A DNA stretch of 64,000 nucleotides from Dugong dugon (GCA_030035585.1 CM057477.1:56835447-56899446); one strand, 5' to 3'; counted from the stretch's first letter, positions 32,255 to 43,924 are shown. The notes: generated by a model not told the origin, from the letters alone. Made by a program: numbers and translations.

Positions 32255-34020
32255 CTGCATATGGAGGTTTGTGCTCGTCCTTTTCTTCTCCCTCTACTCC
32301 TCACATACACTCACACACTCACTCCTGCAGTTCCTCCAACTCTTTCCTGTAAGGACCAGCGTGGTGGGGCGAGTTAAAGCCCCTAACTCTCACTGGATGT
32401 TGAAACCTTTCAGCAGGCAAGTATTCTTTTCTTCCCTTTCCTTCTCAGATGTGCATTTTACATCAGTATAATGGCCCTTTTTATTCTGTGTCGTTCCCTA
32501 TTCCAATTCTCAAGCTATGTCCAGGTTGATCTGCTCTGGGATCTTGCATATCCATGTGACCTGGAAGAGATAGGCTTCCTGAGAAAGCACTAGACTCTCT
32601 GGCTCTCAGCATTGTAGATGCTTGGGTTTCTCTCCAGGTATCTTCTGCCTGCCTGTGGAATTGGACCTCCTTTACCTAGTAAGGTATTGTTGTGTGTGTT
32701 AACTAGTAAGATGTGGGGAAAACACTGTTTTCCAGGGTGATTGGCACCCAGTCAGCCAGCATGGAACCCCACTCAGCTTTCTCTAAGTGCCGAATGCACT
32801 GTGCTGGGCTCTGTCTCCCACCAAATCCCCTCTGCTATCAATTTGTAAACAACTCAGCTCTGCCTGCATAATATGTGAGCAGGCGATGCCAACCCCACAC
32901 TGTGCCCTTCCCTGCTCCCAGCCAAGTGCACCTGCTGCCCAGGGCTCTGGCTGCTGCGGCTGTGACTGCTGTTATAATGCTCTGCCATCATCTGCCCTGC
33001 TGCTTGCTGGGCTGGAGGCACATCTTCTGCATGGGGAGGAATGTTTATTAGTTTTAATTGGCGGACACGGCTGGACAGTGACATCTGGGGAGTATTGTGT
33101 GTCATTCACCCTGCACCAGGTGCCGGCTGTGATGGCAGATGTAGTTGGATCAACTTAGAATACAACCTAGAGATTACTGTCGTTCCAGAATAAAGCAGCT
33201 GCTGTACCTCTCCCTTACCTGTGGGAACACACACTCTCCTCCTTCACCACCTCTTGTGCATTCCTGAGTGGAGAAGTTTTATTTATTCCACAATACAATG
33301 ATCTCATTTGGGGGGGGGGGCACTATCCTCCCTACAAAAACCATAAACATGTATTCTATGAATGCAAGAACCTCTCTTTTTGTTTGACCCGAGAATCTCC
33401 CTGATTTTACTGTGACTATTCCATATGTTCTAAGAACTCATACGTTTCCTGGGTGATACCCTGGATATCAACTTAGCAAATCTTTTTATACACAAATAAA
33501 ATGTTTTGCTGTCATAATCTACTCCTACTCAACTGTATAACTAACCTCTCAAAGCTGCATGTTTTTCAGTCTAACAGATTTCTTTTTATATGTTTAGCTG
33601 CTCCCCAACTTTATGCTGCCCCAGTGTTCCTCTTCCTATGGGGTTCAGGCAATAGCAATGATAGCAGAGTCAGATGGAGACCAGCATAGTCCTTCTAGCA
33701 TCAGTGGATGTGAGAGCTGCCAGTTGGCTCCCTTTAGTGCACAAGTCCTGGACAATAGTACAATATTACAAAGCCTAACCTCAGGAAACAGCCATTTTTC
33801 AGGATTCCTTCCTCTATTTCAGCCCATCAGCAAAGCATTGCCTTCACCAGACCATCAGAAGCCAAGTACTTGGCTTGGAGTTTGATGTTGCTTTACGCTT
33901 TAATAATGGTGGTGCATGTCACATATAGCTTCTGCTTGTTTATACATTTATATCAGCTTCTGCTGCTGTGGGAAAGAGCCTAGCAGGTACTTGGTAGCTT
34001 CCAACGCGCAGAGCCAGAAA
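32255..34020. other. Low-repeat interval, partly GC-rich
   Basis: No interspersed repeat recognised. The segment 32770-33160 is GC-rich for this window and carries a 123-codon frame (32787-33158) with Cys-rich GCCGCDCC in the middle; no domain is known to me and no exon borders are clear. A poly-G run of 11 lies at 33310-33320. The frame 33613-33885 is likewise unsupported. Confidence 0.4.
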
Positions 34021-34033
34021 CTGTAACACTCTT

Positions 34034-34049
34034 CTGCCACCTAGCGGTG
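34034..34049 (-). promoter_or_regulatory. CTCF-like binding site in a CpG-rich spot
   Basis: The plus strand reads CTGCCACCTAGCGGTG; its complement, CCGCTAGGTGGCAG, matches the core CTCF consensus closely. The surrounding 110 bases (about 33990-34100) contain some seven CpGs in an otherwise CpG-poor window. Not inside a repeat I recognise. Orientation is on the minus strand. Occupancy is inference. Confidence 0.55.
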
Positions 34050-35050
34050 TAGTACAGACTGCAACCACCGGGAAATGTAGTAAACACGCGCCTACGGCCT
34101 TGGAAGGTCAACTTGTTAAACTTTGGCTTAGGTTTAAAAGGAGACAATTAAAACGTATACCCCATGTCCTCAAGTGTAGTAATTAAACGTGACCTAAAAG
34201 AAATATTTTAAGGAGGCCAGATCTTTAAACAAGATACGATTAAACAAAATGCCCTATCCTCGTAATGAGTTACAGTGCTCTGATTTGTTGATTTATAAAA
34301 CAAAGTGACCCAAGCAAATAAAATTATATTGAATGTCTTTTCCAGATTCTCAGTTTTTTTTTAACCATCTGTTGTTTAGTTATATACTGTTTTGAAGTGC
34401 AGGGAGGGCTCATAGTGTGGTTATCAGCGAGAAGGAGCTCATTAGCTTTGAAAAACATATAGCTCATGTCACAGGATAGCATACGTGCAGCCGCAGATGC
34501 CTCTCATTCTAAAACACTGGAAAATAAGGAAAATTCAGGATCTATGTAACTCACGCGCTTTAAAGCTGTAATTATTGCATCCTATCTTAGTTTGTTTTTA
34601 ACAATAACACAAAAAATACCTAGATGCTGCAAAATAAACCAATAAATCCTTAAACCATTACCAAATCACTGCTGAGTGTGTCTCTACTGTTGCTTTAACA
34701 CAAGTAAGTGCATTGTCTAAGGGAGTTGCACTATATATAATGCAAAGCTGATTTCTCTTCAAAAGACACTGGAGTGTGGGGGAGAAGGAATTCTCTGAAA
34801 GGTTCCTAGGAAAATAAATAGTAGATGGCATGGCTCTAGTGTTCAATAGTGAGAGGGATTTAGAGACTGCTAAAGACGTGGAAATTGCAGAATCAAGCAT
34901 CTTTCTCCCCTCTAAGAAATGTAAAATAACAAAACCTATGCATAATTTATGAATGCCCCAGGACTGTCTTAAATTATGTAACCTACATATCCATGAAAAG
35001 TTGCTTAAAGTACTCCTTAGTTACTTCATGCCACTGATCAGCGCCCCCAA

Positions 35051-35082
35051 CACACATACACACACACGCGCGCACACACACT
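35051..35082. repeat. (CA)n with CG core
   Basis: 'acacacacacgcgcgcac' type tract. Confidence 0.85.
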
Positions 35083-35716
35083 TACCACAGAGACAAGTCA
35101 GACAGAAAAGCATGTCTGTGTCCACCATGAGAGTGTCATGCATTTGTAAAGAAAATACACTAGTGAGCAGGAAAGCACAAAAGGCATTTGCTAACTAAAT
35201 GCTTATTGTATCAACTCAGTGCTCTCCCCTGCTTAGAAAGCTTCTCAAACGTGCATAATGGATTAAAAGCACTCTCAATACAGTTCATTACCTGAGTGGT
35301 CCTTCCCATCTTCGTGGGAAATTAACTGCATCGCCTATATGTACGTCTGCTTAAGGTGGTAATTTAATGGCAATAACATCTATATCTAAGAGGGTTATTT
35401 TCTCTTGGATCTGCTTCACACTAAGAGGTCTCTCCATGTTGCTTAGGATCAAAATCAGAAACACCATTCTCCTTCTGTTTTAGGGAAATGATGAAGAAAG
35501 TGGCAAAGGAGAAAAATCAAATAATTTTAAAAACAATAATCCTAGAAAATAGGAACACTGCAAATGAATACTTTAAATGAATTTTCAGTGGGAGAGGAAT
35601 GAATTGCAGTCATATTTGATTCAGATTAAAAATTCTCCATAAGGTTTACATTTTTATTTAGTCTTTCATCTGATATCTCAAACTCTAGGCCTCTCTACCT
35701 CTGTCTGTCTCTTCTA

Positions 35717-35742
35717 AACACACACACACACACACACACACA
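35717..35742. repeat. (CA)n microsatellite
   Basis: About thirteen uninterrupted CA units. Confidence 0.9.
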
Positions 35743-35822
35743 ACGTTGCCCCATCTATTTTAGCAAATCATGCTCAGCTCCCCTATTTTCATATACTTTG
35801 AAAGTAGGTATTCTTATCCCAG

Positions 35823-36018
35823 AGTTCCTGGGTCATGCAAATAGTCGACTGCTGATTGAAAAGGTGGAATTTCGAGTCCACCCTGAGGCACCTCAGAAAA
35901 AAGGCCTAGGGTGATCTTTTTCCAAAAAATCACCCACTGAAATTCCTGTGGATTACAGTTGGACTTTGACACATATGGAATCGCCATAAGTCAGAGTGAA
36001 CTGCATGGCAACTGGTAG
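35823..36018 (+). mobile_element. AfroSINE, long form, diverged
   Basis: Head 'gagttcctgggtcatgcaaa', 'gagtccaccctgaggcacct', body block 'aaaaatcacccactgaaatt', tail 'gcatggcaactggtagt'. Confidence 0.87.
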
Positions 36019-36504
36019 TCTTATCCCATGTTAGAGAGGAAGACTGTGTGTCATAAATGTTAATTCCCCCTGCTCTTTTGTGGGCAGAGCCCTGTTTTGC
36101 TTGTGGTTTTCTCATTTCTGTCCTTCTCCCACTTGACTCAGAAGAGACTGAACCCTCAGCTCCAGCACTAAGTCTCAGTTTGCCTAAACCAACCATTACA
36201 TCTCATTATGTTAATGACCTGAGGATGAGCATGTGATCTTGGTCTACCCAGTGTGAGGAGAGGTGTGCTAAGGAGCTGGGGGAACTAATTCTACACTCTT
36301 AAGATGAGGATGCTGAGAATAGAGGGACTTCATTTGTACCTTTGGGCTTCACTCTTTTTTGGTGAATTTCCAGAGCTGTTGCAGCCATTGTATATCCCTC
36401 AGGGAAAGCAGTCTTTAGAACGATGGCAGAGGTGAACGGAACTTGGGTCTGTGATGAGACTGGGCTGTGTGTTCAACTAATCCCAGAGCCGAAGAAGCAA
36501 ACAA

Positions 36505-36700
36505 ACAACGGTTGCTGTCAATTCCAACTCATGGGAACCTCATGTGTGTCAGAGTAGAACTATGCTCCATAAGCTTTTTATAACTGTGACCTTTTGGAAG
36601 CAGATCACTTGGACTTTCTTCTGAGGCACCACTGGGTGGATTCCAAGTACCAGCCTTTCAGTTAGTAGCCCAGTGCTTAACCATTTGTACCACCAAAGGG
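36505..36700 (-). mobile_element. AfroSINE, long form, antisense
   Basis: 'ggttgctgtcaattccaact', 'gtcagagtagaactatgctc' and head 'tttgtaccaccaaaggg'. Confidence 0.9.
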
Positions 36701-36959
36701 TCTAGACCTCTAAATAAAATCAAGTAAGGGTTTTAGTGCATTTTGGTCAAAAGGATTCTAACCTGTTCCTCTACCCAATGGCATGCAGCTGAAAAGAATT
36801 CTAACCTGTGTGCGTCTCTAGAATCCTTCTCTTCCAGTCCTGGCTGGTTCTAAAATATTTGCCTTTTCTGTGTTACTACTGGAAAATATCCTAACCTCTT
36901 TGCAGTACGTCACCCCTTACATACAGTCATCCATCTAATCCTATAGATTTTGCTTTCTA

Positions 36960-37430
36960 AATACCTCTTGAATTGGCCTTTTCTAATCTATTTCTACATT
37001 CACTGTATTAGTTCATTCCTCACATTTCTCCTGGACTATTGTTACAGCCTCATAACTCCTTTATTTCAAATAAATCCATCACTCTGCCTCTAGTATGACC
37101 CTTGTAAATTTCAAATACGATAGGCCTTGTCCATGTTTAAATAAATCCAAAACGTCCCACCACATTCGGGCTCAAGGCTAAATTCTTTTGTGTGGTAAAG
37201 ACAGAATTTCTGTTTGATCCATGCCTGCAAAGCTAGCTTCTTTACTCATCCGTCTCATCGTTATAGTCTATTGTCCAGCCGTACTGAAAAAAAATTATAG
37301 ATCTACAATTTTGCTATTCCTTGTCTCTGGGCATTTGCACATTTGCTTCTGTCTGTCCTGCCCTCCAACAACAATAAACCTCAATTCTAGCTTAACTCAG
37401 CTCATTAATTTGTAGTCAAGGATCTGAGAA
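36960..37430 (+). mobile_element. L2-like sequence
   Basis: Pyrimidine-rich text with 'cctggactattgttacagcc' and 'ctctgggcatttgcacattt', blocks typical of old L2 3' halves. Family call moderate. Confidence 0.5.
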
Positions 37431-37503
37431 GCCACCTCTCCCATCCTAACTGTTTTAGTTGTCTACCCCTCTTCCTTCTTCCATATCAAACTGAACTTAG
37501 CTC

Positions 37504-38008
37504 TGTCTTAGTCATCTAGTGCTGCTACAACAGAAATATCACAAGTGGATGCCTTTAACAAAGAGAAGTCGATTCTCTCACACAGTCCAGTAGGCTAGAA
37601 GTCTGAATTCAGGTTGCTGACCCCAGGGGAAGGCTTTCTCTCTCGGTTGACTCTGGAGGAAGGTCCTGGGGATGCATCAGTCTTCCCCTGGTCTGGGAGC
37701 ATCTCAGCGCAGGAACCTTGGGTCCAAAGGACTCACTCTGCTTTCTTGGTGGTATGAGGTCCCCAGGTCTCTCTGTTTACTTCTCTCTTTTATATCTCAA
37801 AAGAGATTGGCTTAAGACACTATCTAATCTTGTAGATCTCATCCATATAACTGCTGCTAATCCATCTTATTACATCACAGTGATAGGATTTACAGCACAT
37901 ACGGAAATCACATCAGATGACAAAATGGTAGACAATCATACAATACTGGGAATCATGACCTAGCCAAGTTGATAGGTATTTTTGGGGGACACAATTCATT
38001 CCATGACA
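37504..38008 (-). mobile_element. MaLR-type solo LTR, antisense, TSD AGCTC
   Basis: Exact 5-bp duplication AGCTC at 37499-37503 and 38009-38013. Reverse reading starts TGTCATGGAATGAATTGTGT and ends CTAAGACA. Same subfamily as 7170-7647: both contain the pyrimidine-rich 'aggggaaggctttctctct' block (here on the plus strand). Confidence 0.85.
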
Positions 38009-38050
38009 AGCTCTTACACAGCACCAAGCACAAGCCTAGTATTTTTCTAT

Positions 38051-38072
38051 GTGTGTGTGTGTGTGTGTGTGA
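38051..38072. repeat. (GT)n microsatellite
   Basis: Eleven GT units. Confidence 0.9.
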
Positions 38073-38170
38073 ATTTGTTTCACTAGAATACGACCTTTTT
38101 CTGGGTATAGAGCATATCTTTGCCAACACCTCATACCAGGCCTGGTACTGGACAAAAAAAAAAAAGAAAG

Positions 38171-38377
38171 AAAAGCAGTTGCCATCAAGTTAATTCCGAC
38201 TCATGGCGACCTCATGTGTGTCAGAGCAGAACGGAACTCCATAGGGTTTTCAATGGCTGATTTTTCAGAAGTAGATTGCCGGGATTTTCTTCCAAGTCAC
38301 CTCTGGGTGGACTCAAATCACCAACTTTTCAGTTAGTAAATGAGCATTTTAACCATTTGCACCACCCAGGGACTCCT
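38171..38377 (-). mobile_element. AfroSINE, long form, antisense
   Basis: 'ttgccatcaagttaattccg', 'cagaagtagattgccggg' and head 'tgcaccacccagggactcct'. Confidence 0.93.
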
Positions 38378-38460
38378 GGTATGGAAAATCCCTGAATAAA
38401 TCCTGGTTGGATAAACAAATGAATCTCTAACGGCTTCCCAACTGAAAAAAAAAAAAATCT

Positions 38461-38665
38461 AAATGCCACCACAGCATTCTATCTGGATATTCTAATATTA
38501 TTGAATTATTCAGAAATAAACCCAAGTTTGTCCTGTGGAACTTCCAGTCTCTGCTACTCCATCTCATGCATGGGAATACATAGTTGATACAAAGCTAACA
38601 GAAAATTAATGGCTCCACATTGTCTCACCGTTTTCTTTTTAATTAATTTAAATTGTATTTATTAA
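38461..38665 (+). repeat. Copy 1 of a second local direct duplication
   Basis: Matches 40655-40872 by eye: 'tgaattattcagaaata' against 'tgcattattcagaaata', 'cagtctctgctactccatct' against 'cagtctctgctacttcatct', and 'aattaatttaaatt' near both ends. Compared with copy 2 it lacks about 18 bases after 'accacag'. Confidence 0.8.
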
Positions 38666-38760
38666 AGTCACAGAGCTAGTTAGTGGCACCAATGCAGGTC
38701 AAAGTGAGATCTCTTGATTCCCAGTCCAGATAGCTTTCCACTACAATACACGATTTCAGA
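38663..38760 (+). mobile_element. Ancient mammalian repeat fragment
   Basis: 'gtcacagagctagttagtgg' and 'ctcttgattcccagtccaga' belong to the same unresolved family as 19755-20015. Confidence 0.5.
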
Positions 38761-38772
38761 CTTAGTTTAGCC

Positions 38773-38990
38773 TGGAGCCTAGTGGTTAAAACTAACAACT
38801 GTCATTTAAGACAAATAGCTTCTTCTCAGGGATTTATCAGTGCTATGGCTGCTAGCCAAAAGGTCAGCAGTTCGAATCCACCAGGGGCTCCTTGGAAACT
38901 CTATGGGGCAGTTCTACTCTGTTCTAAATGGTCACTATGAGTCGGAATCAACTTGATGGCAACAGGTTTTTTTTTTTTTTTTTTTTGGTT
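38773..38990 (+). mobile_element. AfroSINE, short form, with a 5' interruption
   Basis: Head 'ggagcctagtggttaaaact' is separated by about 45 extra bases from 'gctatggctgctagccaaaa', after which B box, body and tail are good ('cagcagttcgaatccacc'). Ends in a long poly-T-containing tail (38969-38990) then GGTTTT. Confidence 0.82.
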
Positions 38991-38999
38991 TTATAGTTA

Positions 39000-39755
39000 G
39001 AACTGCTTAAGGCAAATCTCTGAAACTTCCTATCATCTTCTTTCTTATTTACAAAATAAGGGCAATAGTATTTCTCATCTTTTTGCTAAGGAATGATTAA
39101 TGTAAGGGCCAGTAAAATGAATAGCCACGGAACGGATTCAAAGCAAGCCCAGAACTCAAAACAGCATCCTCATTATCTTTGTGGGTTTGCTAACATACTT
39201 CTGTGTGTTTAGTGAACACAATAAATTCTACACAGTGTAACTCAGAGAGTGTGTAACTCAGAGAGTATGTCCCTTTCCTCAGTATCTGGAAAAGTAATAG
39301 GAAACAAACAGAATAATCACAAATCATCATCTACACATACCTCTCTGTGTTACTGAATGGAGTTCACGATCTTTATATTTCAATATGTGTTTACATATCA
39401 GATATCAAGCAATAAGACCTTGACCTTGAAACTTGTTTTATTTCAATGCAGTTAATCAATTCTGTGTTCGTATCCTGAAACACTGCACATTTTGATTCTA
39501 CTCAGTATGCAGCAGTATAAATACAATGATTCTATGTGAAAAAAATCCTGTTTGTAATAAAGTGAAATCTGAGTTGTCTTTCAATTGCAGATATTGCAGA
39601 TATTTTAACAGTGATCAAAGCTATATTGCCATATAGATTATGAAGCAGTCTTCTCCACACAGAATCAATTCTCATTTTCCTCAGTTCTTGTCTCAAATAT
39701 AAACCTATCAGGGAAGCTTTTCCTGACATTCCTCTTTAAATTGGCACACTAACCC
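39000..39755. other. Unassigned interval with a 16-bp tandem duplication
   Basis: 'gtgtaactcagagagt' occurs twice in tandem at 39235-39250 and 39251-39266. A weak MIR-like piece may lie at 39020-39120. Nothing else recognised. Confidence 0.45.
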
Positions 39756-40171
39756 TGTTATAGATGGATTTGTGTCCCCTAAAAAATTTGTGTTGGAATC
39801 TTAACACCTGTACCTTTGGATGTAATCCTGCTTGGAAATAGTTTTCTTTGTTGTGTTAATGAGACCATATCCATGTAAGATGTGTCTTAAGCCAAGCACT
39901 TTTGAGATCTAACAAGAGCAGATTTGGTCCAGAGAAGCAAGCACAAATGGAGGAAAGATAGATTTCACTTGGCGATCACCAAAAAACTGAAGAAAGCCTG
40001 CCTAGAGACGCTCAGACAAGGACCTTCCCCCAGAGCCGAGAGAGAGCCTTCCCCTAGAGCCTGCAGCCTAAACTGGGACTTCTAGCCTCCTATCTGTGAG
40101 AAAACAAATTTCTGTTGGTTAAAGGCATCCGCTTACGTTTTCTGTTACAGCAGCGCTAGGAAACTAAGACA
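39756..40171 (+). mobile_element. MaLR-type solo LTR
   Basis: TGTTATAGATGGATTTGTGT start, ACTAAGACA end, 'ttctgttggttaaaggcatc' near the end. No target duplication visible (AACCC and CACAT). Confidence 0.82.
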
Positions 40172-40654
40172 CACATGCGCACACACAAGCGCATGCGTGG
40201 TTTCTTCTTCCCTCCCTGCTTCCTTCCCTTCTTATTTCTCTCGCCTGCTTCCAGCCTTTAGCTCTTTCCCTGCTACTTTACCTCCATCATATCACAACAC
40301 TCTATGAAACACTATTTTACTTGTTTGTTGATATACTCCCTGTCTCTTCGCAACAGAGTCTCACGAGGGCAGAGGCATTCCTTGGTTTCTTTCACGCTGC
40401 TTTACTGATGCCCGGAACAGTGGCTAGCAAGTGGGAGGTGCTCAATTAAGACGTACTGAAATAATGAGTATTTTCCATGTGAAAAGTATCTCAGAAAAGG
40501 ATAGTTGTTTCCTGTGGCCTCTAACCTGCTTTGTTAACTGGACATTCATGGTTATTGTTTTTTTTTTTTTTTTAACCATATCACAGCTAAAATATGTTTA
40601 GTGCCTTGGACTGTAATTCTCTGAATTATTATAGCATTTTAAGTAATTTTCTTT
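40172..40654. other. Unassigned interval with an L2-like tail
   Basis: CA/TG-rich start (40170-40195), then pyrimidine-rich text with 'acgagggcagaggcattcc' and 'gaggtgctcaattaagacg', resembling an L2 3' end, then a poly-T at 40557-40573. Confidence 0.45.
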
Positions 40655-40872
40655 AAATGCTACCCACAGCCTGTCAAGGTGATAAGCATTTCTATCTGGA
40701 CATCCTAATGTTATTGCATTATTCAGAAATATGCCCAAGTGTGTCCTTTGAACTTCAGTCTCTGCTACTTCATCTCATACATGGGGATACATACTTGCTA
40801 CAAAATTAAAAGAAAATCAGTGACTACACATTGCCTCACTCTTTTAATTAATTTAAATTTTGTTTATATCTG
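40655..40872 (+). repeat. Copy 2 of the second local direct duplication
   Basis: See 38461-38665. The copies lie about 2.2 kb apart in the same orientation. Confidence 0.8.
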
Positions 40873-41189
40873 AGATACAATATATGATGATATAAGTTAG
40901 AAGAATAGGATGTTCTTATGGTTTACAAAGTGGACCCCCATCCCATGGCTAAAGCTAAATATTACTGGCAGCCCCTGGAAAGTAACAGAGGAAAGAAACG
41001 TAACAGAGGAAAGGCTGTTTCTAAGACAATAATAGTTGCTATTACTTTGAAGATCCCCTGGAATTTTGCAGGTAATAAAAGTGTATAAATTAATCAAACA
41101 GTTAAGTGTTCCTTCCAAAAGACCAAAATAAACAAATAGTAACAATTGCATTTTCTTGTTTGAAAGTGTTACAATACCTTATAGCAATT

Positions 41190-41712
41190 TATAATGAGCT
41201 GTCCCGTCAAAGAAGCAGAATTCAAACACAACCATGCACAATATAACATTGGTTCTGGCAACAGCCGACTACATGTATGTTCATTGTCCCATAGGTTTAT
41301 AAAAGAGTTCAGAAATCACAGTCGGTGAACGGGGCATAGCAGACATGCTAACATAAGTTAGTCGAATGTTTGTCTTAGTATATAGTGTACCTTTCTAAGC
41401 ATAAAGAACATTAAACACTTCTAGTTACACTAAAACATCTTTAACATATTAATACAGTAATAATAATAATGTATTGATACACATTACAAAGTAGCACCCA
41501 TTTGTTATTACGAACCACTGTATGTACCTCAAATTTTTAATATAATAGGCTTTACCGGGGTGGGTTTCTAACTACAAGTTGTATATAAGTCAGACATTCA
41601 TAACCCGGGACTGCGTATGTATAATATGGTGTTCGTACAATGTCTAAATCACATAAAATCCTATTACACTGAAGGTATCATGGATGTTAAGCAACACATG
41701 ACTGTATTTTAA
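41190..41712. mobile_element. Ancient eutherian interspersed repeat, unnamed family
   Basis: 'ttgtcccataggtttataa' near 41285 and 'atgttaagcaacacatgact' at the right end resemble a family I know from the human genome, where similar blocks occur about 0.5 kb apart. I cannot name it or fix its orientation. Confidence 0.45.
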
Positions 41713-41944
41713 ACTAATCAGGCAACATTTAATTAAAGAAGTGGCTGTTGATGGAAACACTAAACTTGAGATATTACTATCAGAAAATAATGGACTATTT
41801 TTTTAAAAAGGAGAAAAGATGAATTGTAATCACTGGCATCTTAGCAGTATTATCATTAAGTGTAGTATTTTTTCTTTGATAATTGTAATTAAAATAATGA
41901 TGTTTTTACAATCATCTTAGATTTGAAGAAATGGAATTTAGTAT

Positions 41945-42030
41945 ATGACAAAGTGTCAATATCCTTAAAATTTAAAGAGCTCTTACAAATCAATAAGAAA
42001 AAGTAAACCAACACAGTAGAAAAGAGGTTT
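41945..42030 (+). mobile_element. L1 fragment (ORF2 3' region)
   Basis: 'aagagctcttacaaatcaat' followed by 'aagaaaaag' is a familiar L1 ORF2 block. Confidence 0.55.
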
Positions 42031-42114
42031 GTCTTTTCGTAACAATGTTTTTTTGCAGAGCAAAAGAGTTTAATCTTAGTGAATTTCAACTTAGTGATTT
42101 TTTTCTTTCATGAG

Positions 42115-42205
42115 TTACACTTTTGGTGTTATATGTAAAAAATCATTGTCAAACCCAAGGTCACCTAGATTTCTTTTCAATAAAAACCTTCTATATATAT
42201 TTATT
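42115..42205 (-). mobile_element. L1 fragment, antisense
   Basis: 'ttggtgttatatgtaaaaaa' and 'caaacccaaggtcacctaga' match the antisense form of an old L1 segment. Confidence 0.5.
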
Positions 42206-42614
42206 CTACTATGTGCCTATAAAAATATTCTGGATGATTAGTGTCTTAGGTTGGAATCCCTTGAAACATATTCTGCAGAAGTTCAGGCAACTATGTAGAG
42301 GAAACAGTCAAAGGGAACAGTGCCCAAGAGTACCCTTATTTCTGACACCAATCACAAGAAAAAGAAAATAATGGACTAACATATGTGACAGTTCAGAACT
42401 TACTCTACCATTCTTCTCATTACATTATAAAGTTACTCAGCCTGACCATACCCAAATTTTCTTTATGAAGTGGAGGGAAAAATAATACTGATATATTTGA
42501 GTGAAATAAAATAATTCATAGATTGAAAAGAGCTATGAATAATCTCTGTGAACATTATTTCAGGAGAACATGCAATCAATTAGCAACATTAATAATTCAC
42601 TACTCTGATTCCAG

Positions 42615-42822
42615 AGGAGTCCCAGGGTGGCACCAACTGTTAAGAGCTCAGCTGCTAACTGAAAGTTTGGCAGTTTGAGTCCACCCAGAGGTACCTCAAA
42701 AGAAATGCATAGTGACCTACTTCCAAAAAATCAGCCACTGAAAACCCTGTGGAGCACATTTTTACTCTGACACACATGAGGTTGCCATGAATCCGAGTCA
42801 TCTTTATGGCAACTGGTTTTTC
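42615..42822 (+). mobile_element. AfroSINE, long form
   Basis: 'gttaagagctcagctgctaa', 'gtttgagtccacccagaggt' and tail 'atggcaactggttttt'. Confidence 0.92.
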
Positions 42823-43924
42823 TGATTCTAGAAAATACTCTAACTTTAGTAGAGGTCTCTTACTCTACATAAATGTTGAAACTTTGATTTTATTAATTAT
42901 TATATGTCAATCTTACGGCTGTTGTTACCAAATTATCTGTTGCTGAAAATTATTTCAAGCATTTTTTCTTATGCCATATCAAAAAAAAAAAAAGGGAATG
43001 AATGCATGTAATATATATTTGAACTGAAGACTTTTTTAAGGAAAGAATTATCTCTACTTATTTTAAAATTAACTTTTATACAGTGTGCTTATTATGTGAT
43101 AAATTAAAAAATAGATTATTTCCCCTCATTTTTTCATTTAAAAACATGCTCAAGTTTATAAGCCAATTGCGTAACGTTGTTTTGGGTTTTTATAGTTTGT
43201 TTGTTTGTTATTGTTGTTGTTGAGCTTACTTATAACAAAGTCTAAGTGGAGAAAAGCTATAAATAAGGCTAGAAAATAGTTATAATAACTTTAAGGAATA
43301 ACTAATAAGTAACTGTCATAAATGAAGACAAAAACAAAGATAAAACAATGATAATACAAGTAAAATTATGATAAATGCCAAAAAGAGATATAGACAATGC
43401 ACTGAAGACCTTGAAATTGTGACTGAAAGACTCCTGTCTTAATGTCACCTTCACCCCAGTCAGTATCCTAACACAGGCAGAGAGCTATGACAAATGTTAA
43501 CAGAAAAATAAATAAAAGGACGGAAGTCCGATCAAAGCATGGTGTTCTCATTTTGAATTCACTCTAGTTAAGACCAGAGATACACCAATGATGCCAAGCA
43601 TTCATTTCACCCTTGCAAGGTCTTCCAAAATTTGTTGCTTCTTTCCATTGTGTTTCCTCCTTGGACCGAACGGTGAATCTTCAGGTCACTCTGACCCTCT
43701 CGACTTCACAGGCTGCCATTTCACACGACCCCTCGTTCAGTTTTCAATACAGGTGATGGCTCTCAAAGCCAAGCCAATTTAAATTGTTTTGGGAGTAAAA
43801 ATGTATTAAACACATCATATGCCGCATTAAAATCAATACGTATTACATCTGCTATGTGGCCTTCGCTCACTAACGTCGTAGTCTGTCAAGGCGTGGAAAC
43901 ATTAGGTGCGCTACAATTCATACA
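42823..43924. other. Unassigned AT-rich interval
   Basis: Holds a TTG/TTGT-rich tract near 43197-43220 and a 64-codon frame at 43588-43782 without a domain. No recognised repeat. Confidence 0.4.

Larger units (their letters stand above)
34050..35822. other. Low-repeat interval with two CA microsatellites
   Basis: Simple repeats at 35051-35082 (CA/CG) and 35717-35742 (CA). No gene, RNA or interspersed repeat recognised. Confidence 0.4.

Noticed and set aside
32787..33158. 123-codon frame as a coding gene
   Set aside because: No domain, no clear exon borders, and high GC lengthens random frames. Kept only as a region to examine.
33310..33320. Run of 11 G as a quadruplex element
   Set aside because: A single G run without further G-tracts nearby cannot form a standard four-tract intramolecular quadruplex; more likely simple sequence.
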